Source: Planctomycetota bacterium | GTDB lineage: Bacteria; Planctomycetota; UBA1135; GCA-002686595 | Reading direction: 5' to 3' | NCBI GenBank assembly: GCA_028823395.1 | Contig: JAPKBO010000002.1 | Span: 1-63,124 of the forward strand | Length of the DNA: 63,124 bases | Shown here: positions 19,177 through 28,288 of the stretch, in pieces | Layout of the letters: each line of letters begins with the position of its first letter | How positions within the stretch are numbered: the stretch's first letter is position 1 | Notes under the pieces: generated by a model | What the model was told of the DNA's origin: nothing | Database searches by the model: none | The model's input: the letters and a program-made list of their open reading frames with translations, nothing else | Program-made: the position numbers and the translations under genes

Positions 19177-20451
19177 TCAGACGGACGACGCCTCTTCCGT
19201 CGCGAACAGGCTACGGGACCAAACCAACCAGAAGATGCCGGTCAAGAACGCAGCAGCCGCTCCAACCGCCAGAGCCACATCAACCGAACCTGTACGGTCC
19301 GTCACCCAACCCAAGCCCAGCCCCCAGAAGGTGAAGGACAGGGTCAAGCCCAGGAACTCCAGCGCATGTACCCGGCCCCTAAAGGCATCGCTCACATGTC
19401 GCTGCCAGAGCACGGTAGAGGAAACCCAGATCGCACTACCACCCGTGTGAGCCAGGGCCACCAGCAAGCAGGCAGCCGTCATGGTCGTCGCCCAGGGGAG
19501 GATCCCGTAACCCAATGCGGCTACCCAGAATCCCACGGCCACGGCACGCACAAGGGCGCGGTCCGTTCCCCCGCCGAACCGCCGGGCAAATAGGGGCCCC
19601 AATCCGGTCCCCACTCCCCGCGCTGCGTAAAGGGTACCAATGGCCATGCCTGCCTCCTCCACGCCGGCTCCAGGCGTACCAAAGCGCTCGCTTCCCAGGA
19701 CCGAGAGGAGCACCAGGAATCCACCGGCCATTCCCCACAGACTCTTGATCGCCAACACGCGGCCGATGCCCAGCTCACGCGCGTGGCCCAAGGCCGCCGC
19801 CATATCCTTCCCGCTGAGTACTCTGCGCCAGGGCAAGCGGGCATTCCCCGCGGGAGCCGCCAGAGGCAGTCCGATCAATAGCAATGCGCTCACCACAAAG
19901 GTTATGGCGTCAGCGATGAATACGCCGCGCGTCCCAACCGCAGCCAGGACAAGGGCTCCGCTGAAGGCACCCACGGCCAGCATGGTGCTCCACGTAGCGG
20001 CTGAAATCGCGTGGGCGTCCAAGAGGTCCTCGCGCCGAACCACGCTGGGTAGTGCCGCCGAACGGGCCGCGTCGAAGAAGACCGCGAGCCCGGTCTGCAA
20101 GGCCACGAGGCCGTACAACAAGGGGAGGTCGCCGGGCTCGTCCACAAACAGCAAGCAAAGAACTACAACCGCACGTGCTAGGTCGGCCAGGACCATCACC
20201 AGGCGTCGCGAAAGGCGGTCGGCCACGGGCCCGGCGAGAGGGGCCATAAACCCCGTGGGCAAAAGGCGCAGGGATAGCTCCATGCCATACAGCATCCCCA
20301 CGGGACCGAGGGCATCCACACCACCCAGGCTTGCAATCAGACTCAGCACCGCGACACGGCTCAGCCAATCTCCAGCCTGGCTGACAGCCATCGCCAACCA
20401 CAGCCGGGCGAAGGCCGGGTTACGGCGCAGTAGACCTAGCACGCCGCACAC
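19177..20451 (-). CDS. MFS transporter, EntS-like exporter family
   Basis: This 424-residue membrane protein shows about 12 hydrophobic segments in two halves of six. FARLWLAMAVSQAGDWLSRVAVLSLI at the start and GPVADRLSRRLVMVLADLARAVVV between TM2 and TM4 are typical of the MFS_3 (EntS-like) exporter group. The start is GTG 20451; no ATG lies close. It sits 69 bases after the lysine 6-aminotransferase gene on the same strand and could be co-transcribed, which would hint at an amino-acid-derived substrate. That link is an inference. Confidence 0.85.
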   Translation of the reverse strand: MCGVLGLLRRNPAFARLWLAMAVSQAGDWLSRVAVLSLIASLGGVDALGPVGMLYGMELSLRLLPTGFMAPLAGPVADRLSRRLVMVLADLARAVVVLCLLFVDEPGDLPLLYGLVALQTGLAVFFDAARSAALPSVVRREDLLDAHAISAATWSTMLAVGAFSGALVLAAVGTRGVFIADAITFVVSALLLIGLPLAAPAGNARLPWRRVLSGKDMAAALGHARELGIGRVLAIKSLWGMAGGFLVLLSVLGSERFGTPGAGVEEAGMAIGTLYAARGVGTGLGPLFARRFGGGTDRALVRAVAVGFWVAALGYGILPWATTMTAACLLVALAHTGGSAIWVSSTVLWQRHVSDAFRGRVHALEFLGLTLSFTFWGLGLGWVTDRTGSVDVALAVGAAAAFLTGIFWLVWSRSLFATEEASSV

Positions 20452-20520
20452 CCGGAGATCGCACCCGGGAACCCTCCCCCATTGCGTCGCTGCGGCTTGG
20501 GCCCTAAGCCCTCGTATGAA

Positions 20521-21834
20521 CTAGACGCCAGCAGGATTGCAGTCCGCGATACGCTCAAGGGCCTGATCGATCTCGGCCTCCGTGACGACCAGGGGCATCC
20601 TGAAGCGGATGGCCTGCTCACCTGAAGCCAGCACGAGCAGCTGTCGAGCGTGCATCTGACGGATGTACTCGTCCCGCTGAGCAGGACTCTCCAAGGTGAA
20701 AGCGACCATGGAGCCCTGACCGCGCACGTTGCTGATGTGGCCCTGATCCCTGGCAAGGCCGCGTAGGCCGCTTACCAGCTGCTGGCCTCGGGCGGCCACG
20801 TTGTCGGCCAGATTCTCCTCTTCGATAATCTCGATGAACTTCGTGGAGCGCACCATATCCACCAAATTGCCACCCCACGTGGAATTGATACGCGAGGAGC
20901 GCACGAAGACGTTGTCGACCACTTCGTCCACACGCGGACCGGCGTAAATCCCGCAGACCTGGGATTTCTTGCCGAAGGCCACCACATCGGGTCGCACCCC
21001 ATGGTGCTGCCAATACCAAGGCTTGCCCGAACCGAAGAAACCGCTCTGCACCTCATCAAAGATCAGGAGCGCCTCCGCGGAGTCGGCGTAGCCACGAAGC
21101 TTCTGGAAGAACTCCGTGCGGAAGTGATTGTCCCCACCTTCTCCCTGCAAGGGCTCGATGAGGATAGCCGCCACCCGGTTTTTGTACTTCTCACAGGCCG
21201 CTTCAATCTCAGCCCAGGTCTGCGCCTCGGAGGCCTCGATGTCATTGCAGATGTTGCCCTCCAGATCAAACTCGATGGCCGGGTTGTGCACCCGGGGCCA
21301 ATCGAATTTAGGGAACAGGGCGATCTTGTCCGGTACCGTGTTCGTCACGCTCAAGGTGTAGCCCGAGCGTCCGTGGAAGGCTTGACGGAAGTGCAGGACA
21401 ACTAGGTCATTGCCATCGTTCACCAAATCCACGCCCACCTTCTGGGCCTTCCAGTCAAAGGCCACCTTGAGGGCGTTTTCCACGGCCAGGGAACCACCCG
21501 AAACCCAAAAGTGATGGTCGAACCCCTCGGGGCTCACGCGTGTGGCAAAGGCCTCCACGAACTCCGCCATGTAGGTGGTGTAGAGGTCGGAGCTCGCGGG
21601 CTTGTTACGCCCGGTGAGTTGGATAGCCGAACAGAAATCGGAATCAAAAGTCGCCGGGTGGTTGTAGCCCACCGGCCAGCTCGCAAAGCAGGTGAAGAAG
21701 TCCAGGTACTCGTCGCCGGTAGCGGCATCGTGCAACCAGGAGCCGTGGGACTTTTCCAGATCCATGACCATCGACATCCCATCGGCGAGCTGATGGCGAC
21801 TGAGGGTGGCGTGTACGTCTTTGGGTTCAATCAT
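20521..21834 (-). CDS. lat: L-lysine 6-aminotransferase
   Basis: This 437-residue fold-type I PLP enzyme transfers the epsilon-amino group of lysine to 2-oxoglutarate, giving 2-aminoadipate 6-semialdehyde. It resembles mycobacterial LAT closely: FTCFASWPVGYNHP near residue 48, IFDEVQSGF (Asp260 binds the PLP ring nitrogen), AFGKKSQVCG (PLP Lys at 289 or 290), and SRINSTWGGNLVDMVR. ATG 21834 was chosen because the longer frame overlaps the upstream gene and has no family-like residues. It follows a degenerate aldehyde dehydrogenase gene by 34 bases. A matching ALDH7 gene lies at the left edge of the window. Confidence 0.93.
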   Translation of the reverse strand: MIEPKDVHATLSRHQLADGMSMVMDLEKSHGSWLHDAATGDEYLDFFTCFASWPVGYNHPATFDSDFCSAIQLTGRNKPASSDLYTTYMAEFVEAFATRVSPEGFDHHFWVSGGSLAVENALKVAFDWKAQKVGVDLVNDGNDLVVLHFRQAFHGRSGYTLSVTNTVPDKIALFPKFDWPRVHNPAIEFDLEGNICNDIEASEAQTWAEIEAACEKYKNRVAAILIEPLQGEGGDNHFRTEFFQKLRGYADSAEALLIFDEVQSGFFGSGKPWYWQHHGVRPDVVAFGKKSQVCGIYAGPRVDEVVDNVFVRSSRINSTWGGNLVDMVRSTKFIEIIEEENLADNVAARGQQLVSGLRGLARDQGHISNVRGQGSMVAFTLESPAQRDEYIRQMHARQLLVLASGEQAIRFRMPLVVTEAEIDQALERIADCNPAGV

Positions 21835-21868
21835 CCGAATGGGGTGCCCGAGTGAGGGCAGAGTGGAA

Positions 21869-23086
21869 TCAGGCTGTGGAAGAACTCGAGCTTGGATTGG
21901 AGTCGCCCCGCCGAATGAGCACGATCGGGGCAGGCTGAATTTGCTCCAGAACCCGCATTTCACTCTCCACATTGGTGAAAACGAGTCTCTGGATTGTACC
22001 GCTGGTGGGGTCCCCGGTGAAGGACGGACGGCGCTCCTCATGGATCAGGGTAGCCCCGCCGTCGATTCCATCGGCCAATGTCTGTTCAAGGTGAGTAGCC
22101 AAGGCCCCGTCGACCCAGGGGCAGGGGTTCGCAGCGGAGGTCAGCCCCTCTTCCGGATGTTCGAGAGCCAACAGAAGTTCGGTGGTGAAAGCAGACAGCA
22201 GGCGAGGAGCCACCTCGACGATAGAAGACATTCCCGGCAGCTGGCCTGAGAGGGATGGAAGGCGCGAGAAGAGATCCCCTGCCACGCGCCGCGCTGCGAC
22301 CCTGGGATTTTCGTCGGCTTCCACACGGAGGACGCGCGGGACTAGGAGACGGTGGCACCAGGCCGGCGGGCGCACCTCAACGATGCCATCCCCAAAGCTC
22401 GCCCCGCCTCCGCCCTCGGGTGCTAACTCCTTGTGCTCGAACCCACTGAGAATGAAGCCGCTCACGAACGGGCTCGCGATAGCCGCACGCAGCACAGATT
22501 CTCCGTCATCGTGCAAGAGCGCCAGGGCGTCAGGGGCCAGGCCAGCTCCAAGCAACAGGTCAGCCAGACGCTGCGCAAGCCCTGGAACACGGGGGTCACT
22601 CACCAACAGCACGCGACGCCCCGCGAGGAGTTCGGCCGCCACGCATACGAACAGATCCTTGAGCATCTCGCCCCAGTGCAGGCGAACGAGAACAACGGAG
22701 CCTTCGGCGGGTGCAGCGGCCTCATTGAATCGGCTGACCAGGAGTTCGGGATTCCAGGCGGGGGCGGCCTCCCCATCGAGCAAAATTTCCAGGCACTCCT
22801 CAGAGGACAGGCCCAACCTTGAAGCCAGAACCCCACCGCGATCCGGGTCCGCCACGAAGGCCGACCAGGCTCCGCTCAAAATGCCTAGGCGAGCTTCCTC
22901 GTCCGGACCACTCAATAGCCCTGTCTCCGAGCGCAGGCTAGCCAGGGCGCTCTCCAGGTCGGTTCGATCGGATCGCGGCCAGGAGCTAGGCCCCGAACCC
23001 GAGGGCACATCAAAATGGCTGCCCGAGCGGGCGGCACGCCCCTCCCCTCCAATCAGGTTTTGGTAGGTGTCTGCTGCAGCGCTCAT
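21869..23086 (-). CDS. Degenerate aldehyde dehydrogenase-like protein, probable pseudoenzyme
   Basis: This is a 405-residue protein. Its start reads like an aldehyde dehydrogenase (NLIGGEGRAARSG, FDVPS, WPRSD). RRVLLVSDPRVPGLAQRLADLLLGAGLAPDAL aligns with the NAD-binding K-P-S-E region, but the Lys is gone. The region where GQ-x-C should carry the catalytic Cys reads LSGQLPGMSS, without Cys. ESEMRVLEQIQPAPIVLI aligns with the E-x-FGP block, after which the protein stops, missing about 80 C-terminal residues of the family. The frame is intact and codon use resembles its neighbours, so it is probably expressed. It is directly upstream of lat. Function unknown; a structural or regulatory partner is possible. 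Confidence 0.7.
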   Translation of the reverse strand: MSAAADTYQNLIGGEGRAARSGSHFDVPSGSGPSSWPRSDRTDLESALASLRSETGLLSGPDEEARLGILSGAWSAFVADPDRGGVLASRLGLSSEECLEILLDGEAAPAWNPELLVSRFNEAAAPAEGSVVLVRLHWGEMLKDLFVCVAAELLAGRRVLLVSDPRVPGLAQRLADLLLGAGLAPDALALLHDDGESVLRAAIASPFVSGFILSGFEHKELAPEGGGGASFGDGIVEVRPPAWCHRLLVPRVLRVEADENPRVAARRVAGDLFSRLPSLSGQLPGMSSIVEVAPRLLSAFTTELLLALEHPEEGLTSAANPCPWVDGALATHLEQTLADGIDGGATLIHEERRPSFTGDPTSGTIQRLVFTNVESEMRVLEQIQPAPIVLIRRGDSNPSSSSSTA

Positions 23087-23192
23087 AGATGGGAGGTTGG
23101 GAGAGCCCTTCGAATCACAGGGGGCCGAGGGGTCGACCGGAGGGCGAGGGCGTCTATCCTATGGGCCAGCCCAACGAGGCGACACTCTCCCC

Positions 23193-23582
23193 ATGGCCAG
23201 CCCCCTTCGCTTCCTCCCCTCCATGCACATCCGCAGTGGAAAACACTTCGAGCGCGCCTACCGTAAGGGCAGTCGCGCGCGGGCTGAACAACTGCTGGTC
23301 GTCGTTGCGGAGAACGGCCTGGACGCGACACGCCTGGGCCTTTCCGTAGGCAAGCGCATCTGGAAGCACGCCCACAGGCGCAATCGAGTGCGGCGCATCT
23401 TTCGTGAGGCCTTCCGCCTGACCTACCCGGAGCTACCCAAAGGCGTCGATCTCGTCCTCATTCCCGCGGCCGCTCAGCTCGAGCCCGACCTCGAAAAGGT
23501 AAAACGCGAGTTAGTGATGCTGGCTCACAAGGCACACCAGCGTCTCCTGCAAAAGCAGGCTGAATCTGAGGGGCGCCCGTGA
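23193..23582 (+). CDS. rnpA: Ribonuclease P protein component
   Basis: This 130-residue basic protein helps the RNase P RNA process tRNA 5' ends. Conserved features are [50 protein letters not shown] (the RNR motif) and [11 protein letters not shown] 23193 was chosen; Met at 23223 is an alternative. The usual upstream neighbour rpmH (L34) is absent here. The stop overlaps the yidD start (GTGA). Confidence 0.92.
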   Translation: MASPLRFLPSMHIRSGKHFERAYRKGSRARAEQLLVVVAENGLDATRLGLSVGKRIWKHAHRRNRVRRIFREAFRLTYPELPKGVDLVLIPAAAQLEPDLEKVKRELVMLAHKAHQRLLQKQAESEGRP

Positions 23583-23869
23583 CGACCCTGATCCGCCAGG
23601 CGGTAACCCTGCCCATCAGCTTCTACCGCCGCTTCCTCTCCCCGCTCAAGCCCCGGACCTGCCGCTTCCACCCCACGTGCAGCGCCTACGCCCAGGAGGC
23701 GATTCACGCCCACGGAATCATCCGGGGAACGGCCATGGGGATTTGGCGCGTTCTTCGATGCAACCCTTTCGGGGGCAGCGGGTATGATCCCGTCCCCCGA
23801 TGCGGCGACAGTGAAACCCAGCCGCCATCTATGCCCACCACCACCGCTGACCCCTCTCGAGATTCATGA
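23579..23869 (+). CDS. yidD: YidD membrane protein insertion efficiency factor
   Basis: This is a 96-residue small protein with the YidD signature: [10 protein letters not shown], then [17 protein letters not shown], and [14 protein letters not shown]. YidD acts at the inner face of the cytoplasmic membrane and is linked to YidC-dependent insertion. The GTG start overlaps the rnpA stop, as is common for this pair. The C-terminal tail after the conserved core is short and Pro/Ser/Thr-rich. Its stop overlaps the next start (ATGA). Confidence 0.92.
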   Translation: MTTLIRQAVTLPISFYRRFLSPLKPRTCRFHPTCSAYAQEAIHAHGIIRGTAMGIWRVLRCNPFGGSGYDPVPRCGDSETQPPSMPTTTADPSRDS

Positions 23870-24975
23870 ATCGCCTCCCGTTCCTGGCCCTTTACCTGCT
23901 CACCGCCTGCGCATCCACTCCCATCCAATCGGTCGTGGTCGAGTCCCCAATCGCCGGAGCCAGGCCCGCCGATGATCTAATTCAAGAGGGCGAGGTGCAC
24001 TTCAAGCATCTCTGGCAATTGACGGACGGCGGCGAAAATGCTGAGGCCTACTGGAGCTTCGCGGGCGACCGCCTAGTCCTCCAATCCCGACGTCCCAAAG
24101 AAGGGGTGGAATGCGACCGCATCTACGTCACCGAGGCCGGCGGCACCACGCGCCAGATTTCCAACGGTCGAGGAGCAACCACCTGCTCCTACTTCCTGCC
24201 CGGCGACACGAAGGTACTCTTCGCCTCGACCCACTCGGACCACGAGACCTGTCCTGAGCCGCCGGATCGCAGCAAGGGCTACGTGTGGGCCTTGCACCCC
24301 GAATACGACATCTACCTGCACGATTTGGCTTCGGGAGACACCGAGACCATGATCGGAGGGCCGGGCTATGACGCTGAGGCCACCATATCCCCCACAGGCG
24401 ACCGCTTGGTATTCACCTCGACGCGCTCGGGGGACATCGAACTGTGGACCTGTAACCTGGACGGCACGGACATTCGTCAAGTGACCAACGAGCCCGGCTA
24501 CGATGGCGGTGCTTTTTTCAGTCACGATGGTCAGCAACTGGTCTGGCGCTCGACGCAATTCAGTGACGAAGACCGCGAGGCCGAACTGAAGGACTATCGC
24601 GCCCTGCTGGAGACCGATCTTGTGCGCCCGAGCAACATGGAAATCATGGTGGCGCGCGCCGACGGAAGTGGACGCAAGCAGGTAACCCACCTGGGCAAGG
24701 CCAATTTTGCTCCCTTCTTCTTCCCGGATGATCAGCGCATCATGTTCTCGACCAATCACCACGACCCCAATCGGCCGGCGATGAACTTCGACCTGTTCTC
24801 CATCCGCCCCGACGGTACGGACCTGGAGCAAGTCACGTTCTACAACGGAGAGCGCGGCAAGCAGTTCGACTCCTTCCCCATGTTCAGCCCGAACGGACGC
24901 TACCTGGCCTTCTCTAGTAACCGTGGCACGGGTGAAGCCGGTGAAACCAACGTCTTCATCGCCGAATGGCAATAG
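23866..24975 (+). CDS. Lipoprotein with TolB-like beta-propeller repeats
   Basis: This 369-residue protein starts with a short lipoprotein signal ([10 protein letters not shown], lipobox Cys15). The body has repeated PD40/WD40-like blades: [37 protein letters not shown] and [16 protein letters not shown]. Similar propellers occur in TolB and in many exported proteins that bind peptides or glycans. It is coupled to yidD by an ATGA overlap. TolB itself is unlikely, because no tol-pal genes are nearby. Exact role unknown. Confidence 0.8.
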   Translation: MNRLPFLALYLLTACASTPIQSVVVESPIAGARPADDLIQEGEVHFKHLWQLTDGGENAEAYWSFAGDRLVLQSRRPKEGVECDRIYVTEAGGTTRQISNGRGATTCSYFLPGDTKVLFASTHSDHETCPEPPDRSKGYVWALHPEYDIYLHDLASGDTETMIGGPGYDAEATISPTGDRLVFTSTRSGDIELWTCNLDGTDIRQVTNEPGYDGGAFFSHDGQQLVWRSTQFSDEDREAELKDYRALLETDLVRPSNMEIMVARADGSGRKQVTHLGKANFAPFFFPDDQRIMFSTNHHDPNRPAMNFDLFSIRPDGTDLEQVTFYNGERGKQFDSFPMFSPNGRYLAFSSNRGTGEAGETNVFIAEWQ

Positions 24976-25033
24976 CCCAGAACCGGTAGTGGCGAGCGTG
25001 GAGACTACCTCCCAGCCCGAGTCCTGTGCCGGG

Positions 25034-27433
25034 ATGGGTCGTGCCTGGCTCCTGCTGCTCGTCCTTCCGATCGTCTTCTTTGGACCCGCCCTCCTGCCGG
25101 GCAAGGGATTCCTTCCTCAGCACCCATCGAGTCTGGCTCCGCTGTCGACCGAGACATCCGCCGCTGAAGCCCAGGAGCAGATCAACTACTGGACCGTCGA
25201 TGGGTTGTTCCCGTTCCTGACGGACGCACTGCATCTGCGGCACGCGCTTGAGCTCGATTGCCTGCCAACATGGAATCCCATGCTTGGCCTCGGGTATGGA
25301 ACGGCCGGCGGCAGTCTGGTGACCCCCTGGTATCCGCCCAACCTCCTGCACCTGTGTGTGCATCCGGCGCGGGCCTTCGGTTGGCTGGCTCTCCTGCACC
25401 TGTTGCTCCTGGGCACGGGCGCGGCCCTGTTCCTGCGACGCCAGGGGTTTGGGCTGGGATCAGCGCTGCTCGCAGGCTGGGCCATCCAAGCGGGAGGTCT
25501 AAGCCTCTTCGGAGCACACTACGGAATGAAGCTGGCCGCCGTGGCCTGGTTCCCATGGTGCTTACTCGCGGCTCAGGGGGTCCTGGCGCGAACACGGGGG
25601 GCCGGGTTGCGGCTGTGTGTGTTCACAGCACTCTCCTTCCTCGCCGGCTTTCCACCCTTGGCCGTCTTTGCTCTGGGTGCTCTCACCCTGGCGGGACTCT
25701 TCTGGTCCAAGGCCGAGATGGGTCGCTTCGCAGCCCTGATTGGCTTTTTACTTCTCGGTGTCGCCGCGGCCGGTGTGGGACTTCTGCCCATGGCGGAGAG
25801 CCTTGGCGGAGCCGAGCGCAGCTTGAACTCAGGGGAGTACCTTCCTCAAACGGCTCCGGCCGAAGCTCTTGGCACACTGCTCGCGCCGGGCATGTTTGGA
25901 TTGCCATCCGATCCTTTCTTCGCTCCCTCCCACCCCTTGGCTCTATGGCTTTGCGCACCAGAGAACCTGCCCCAGACCCTTCAAGCCAACGGGTTGGAGT
26001 GGAATCTGCACGTAGGCCTGGCAGTGTTCATCTTGGCTCTGGTCGGCCTGTGCTCGCGTCCAAGACGCTCCTTGCTTCCGGGTGCACTGCTGCTCCTAGT
26101 CTTGGGGTTCGGTCTCGGGTGGACGCCCATGAGTTGGCTGCATGTTTTGCCGGGACTGGGCTCGGGGGCTCCCACCCGCGCGTTCATGATCACCCCTCTA
26201 CTCTGGGTCTGGCTGGCGGCCCTCGGTTTAGAAGCACTAGCCGCAGGTTGCCGACGAGCAGGTAAATGCCTGGCACTGAGTTGCTCGATGGCCCTGGGTA
26301 TGGGGCTGTACCTTGGAAAGCAGGCCCAGGCGCTCGGGTCCCAGGAGGCCACATCCATCTTGGCGCAGCGCTACACCGTGGGTCTCGAAGCCGCAAAGGA
26401 ACACCTTGCCGGTGCGGACCTCGCTCTCGCCGCTCAGCGACTGGAGAGTGAGAGCCACTGGCTCATCGGATGGACCTTGGCCGTAGCCCTCGCAGGACTG
26501 GCAACCTGGTACATGGGCCGCAGAGGTCCCGCCACCTCACGGGGCGTCGCCTGGGCTCTGCTGCCATGGTTTATCGTGGTGGGCGGAGAGGGTTTGAGAC
26601 TCAGCCGCGCTAGCCACCGGCCAGTGAACATCGAAGCGGGGCTCTTTCCACCCTCGCCCGCCATGGATGCAGTACGCGAGGCAACAGGGACTGGGCGAGT
26701 CTTGCGTCTCGACCGCAGCGCCTCGGGCGTGTCGGAGGTCGAGAGACTGGCGCGCCCCAACCTGTTGCAGGCCTATGAAATCGGTGACCTGACGCCATAC
26801 GTGGTCTTCACTCCGAGGGACTGGGTCGACGCCCTGGCTCAGGTCGATCCACTTTCACGCTACCGCAGCGGGGCGAGCCGTCTGTCAGATCCGGAACACC
26901 TAGATCATCCCCTGCTAGACGTGATGAACGTGACGTGCATCCTCGCCACCGATCACATTGAACATCCAAGGCTGGAGCACGTTTTCGGCCAGGAAGGCTT
27001 TCACGTACACCGACGCAAGGTCGGTGCTCCCGGGCCTTTCGCCGTCTTCCCTGATTCGGGGGGCCAACCGACAGGAGATGCGGGCCTCCTCTTCCCCCCC
27101 CTGGTGCAGGCCCCGGAAGCCGCCCCAGGCTGGAGCCCAGGAGAGGTGCGCTGGGCACGCCCCACACCCACACGCCTGGACGTGAAGATCACCAACTCCG
27201 GGGGAGGATGGCTGGTAATGGACGGCAGCTTTCAGCCAGGATGGAAGGCCACGGTCAACGGCGTCGACGCCGACTTCGTACGTGCCCAAGGTCTGCTGCG
27301 GGCCCTACGCGTTCCGGCCGGCGACGTGACTGTGCGGACACACTACGAACCTTGGTCCCTGCGTCTTGGTGCCCTGCTCACACTCCTCGCACTGGCTATC
27401 GCCTGGCGCACATCTCAGCTTAAAAATCACTAG
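25034..27433 (+). CDS. YfhO-like polytopic membrane protein
   Basis: This protein of about 799 residues has many hydrophobic helices through roughly residue 530, a soluble extracytoplasmic part, and one final helix (LGALLTLLALAIAW). The motifs LPTWNPMLGLGYG and PWYPPNLL near the N terminus, and SFQPGWKATVNGVDADFVRAQ before the last helix, fit YfhO-type proteins. These resemble GT-C glycosyltransferases and are linked to cell-envelope glycosylation. ATG 25034 is a conservative start; GTG codons at 24989 and 24998 are alternatives, and the frame is open further upstream into the previous gene. Confidence 0.75.
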   Translation: MGRAWLLLLVLPIVFFGPALLPGKGFLPQHPSSLAPLSTETSAAEAQEQINYWTVDGLFPFLTDALHLRHALELDCLPTWNPMLGLGYGTAGGSLVTPWYPPNLLHLCVHPARAFGWLALLHLLLLGTGAALFLRRQGFGLGSALLAGWAIQAGGLSLFGAHYGMKLAAVAWFPWCLLAAQGVLARTRGAGLRLCVFTALSFLAGFPPLAVFALGALTLAGLFWSKAEMGRFAALIGFLLLGVAAAGVGLLPMAESLGGAERSLNSGEYLPQTAPAEALGTLLAPGMFGLPSDPFFAPSHPLALWLCAPENLPQTLQANGLEWNLHVGLAVFILALVGLCSRPRRSLLPGALLLLVLGFGLGWTPMSWLHVLPGLGSGAPTRAFMITPLLWVWLAALGLEALAAGCRRAGKCLALSCSMALGMGLYLGKQAQALGSQEATSILAQRYTVGLEAAKEHLAGADLALAAQRLESESHWLIGWTLAVALAGLATWYMGRRGPATSRGVAWALLPWFIVVGGEGLRLSRASHRPVNIEAGLFPPSPAMDAVREATGTGRVLRLDRSASGVSEVERLARPNLLQAYEIGDLTPYVVFTPRDWVDALAQVDPLSRYRSGASRLSDPEHLDHPLLDVMNVTCILATDHIEHPRLEHVFGQEGFHVHRRKVGAPGPFAVFPDSGGQPTGDAGLLFPPLVQAPEAAPGWSPGEVRWARPTPTRLDVKITNSGGGWLVMDGSFQPGWKATVNGVDADFVRAQGLLRALRVPAGDVTVRTHYEPWSLRLGALLTLLALAIAWRTSQLKNH

Positions 27434-27435
27434 CC

Positions 27436-28230
27436 ATGCACGTTCAAGTTTTATCAAGCGGTAGCAAAGGCAACTCCACATTGGTGCGCGCGGGGGAGAC
27501 CGCCTTACTTGTGGACTCCGGCCTTTCCGGCAAGGAGATGCGCGCTCGCCTGAGCACTGCGGGCATGGGACCCCGCAGTCTGGATCATCTCCTGATCACG
27601 CACGCCCACCTAGATCATTCCCGTAGCGCAAGCTCAATAGCCCGCAGCCACGATGCCACGGTCCACTGTGCCCTGGCCAACATGGAGCACCGCAGCCTCT
27701 CCCGCGCACCTCGCTACCACACCCTGGACGTCGGCGGAGAGCATCGCTTCGAGGCCGAGGCGGGGGAAGACCCCGAACAGGCCCTGCGTTACGCCAGCGT
27801 GCCCCTGCCCCACGACTGCGATCCGACCGTGGCCTACAGGTTGGAACATCGCGGGCGGGTACTGTGCGTTGTAACGGATCTCGGAATCGTTCGGGACGAT
27901 GTGGTACGCGCCTTGCAGGGGGCGCATGTCCTTGTGCTGGAGTTCAACTACGACCCGCACATGCTGGATACGGGCCCCTACCCGGCCGCACTCCGACGCC
28001 GCGTGAGCGGTAATCGCGGGCACCTTTCCAATCAACAAGCTGCCGAGATGCTGGTGCAACTTGCGGGCCCAAACCTCCACACCCTGGTCTTGGCGCACCT
28101 CTCCGCCAAGAACAACACCCCCGAGCTCGCTCTGGAGGCCGCCCATGGCGCACTGCGGAAGGCCGGGCGCGAAGGGGTCGAGGTCATCGTGGCCAGCCAG
28201 CACGTTATCGGAGACAACCTAGAGGTCTGA
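27436..28230 (+). CDS. MBL-fold metallohydrolase, YycJ/WalJ-like
   Basis: This 264-residue metallo-beta-lactamase-fold protein begins with VQVLSSGSKGNSTLV, typical of the YycJ/WalJ group. The metal motif is THAHLDHS (HxHxDH), followed by PHDCDPTVAYRLE, TDLG (bridging Asp) and LAHLSAKNNTP. The group has nuclease-like relatives, and some members affect cell-wall signalling. It starts 2 bases after the preceding membrane protein gene, so the genes are probably co-transcribed. Confidence 0.87.
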   Translation: MHVQVLSSGSKGNSTLVRAGETALLVDSGLSGKEMRARLSTAGMGPRSLDHLLITHAHLDHSRSASSIARSHDATVHCALANMEHRSLSRAPRYHTLDVGGEHRFEAEAGEDPEQALRYASVPLPHDCDPTVAYRLEHRGRVLCVVTDLGIVRDDVVRALQGAHVLVLEFNYDPHMLDTGPYPAALRRRVSGNRGHLSNQQAAEMLVQLAGPNLHTLVLAHLSAKNNTPELALEAAHGALRKAGREGVEVIVASQHVIGDNLEV

Positions 28231-28288
28231 GAGGCGGGGGCGGTTGCCCCTTGTTTTCGCGAGGAGCCCCAGCGGGTAGGGTCCGGGA

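Noticed and set aside
21869-22041. Frameshift as the cause of the short aldehyde dehydrogenase
   Set aside because: The overlapping frame leading into lat has no aldehyde dehydrogenase-like C-terminal residues, so the missing part is not in another frame.
23087-23192. Hidden rpmH before rnpA
   Set aside because: The 106-base space is too short for L34, and no basic KRT-like peptide is encoded.
24073-25104. 343-residue minus-strand frame opposite the propeller lipoprotein
   Set aside because: It is a shadow of the real gene, with no signal, motif or plausible start context.
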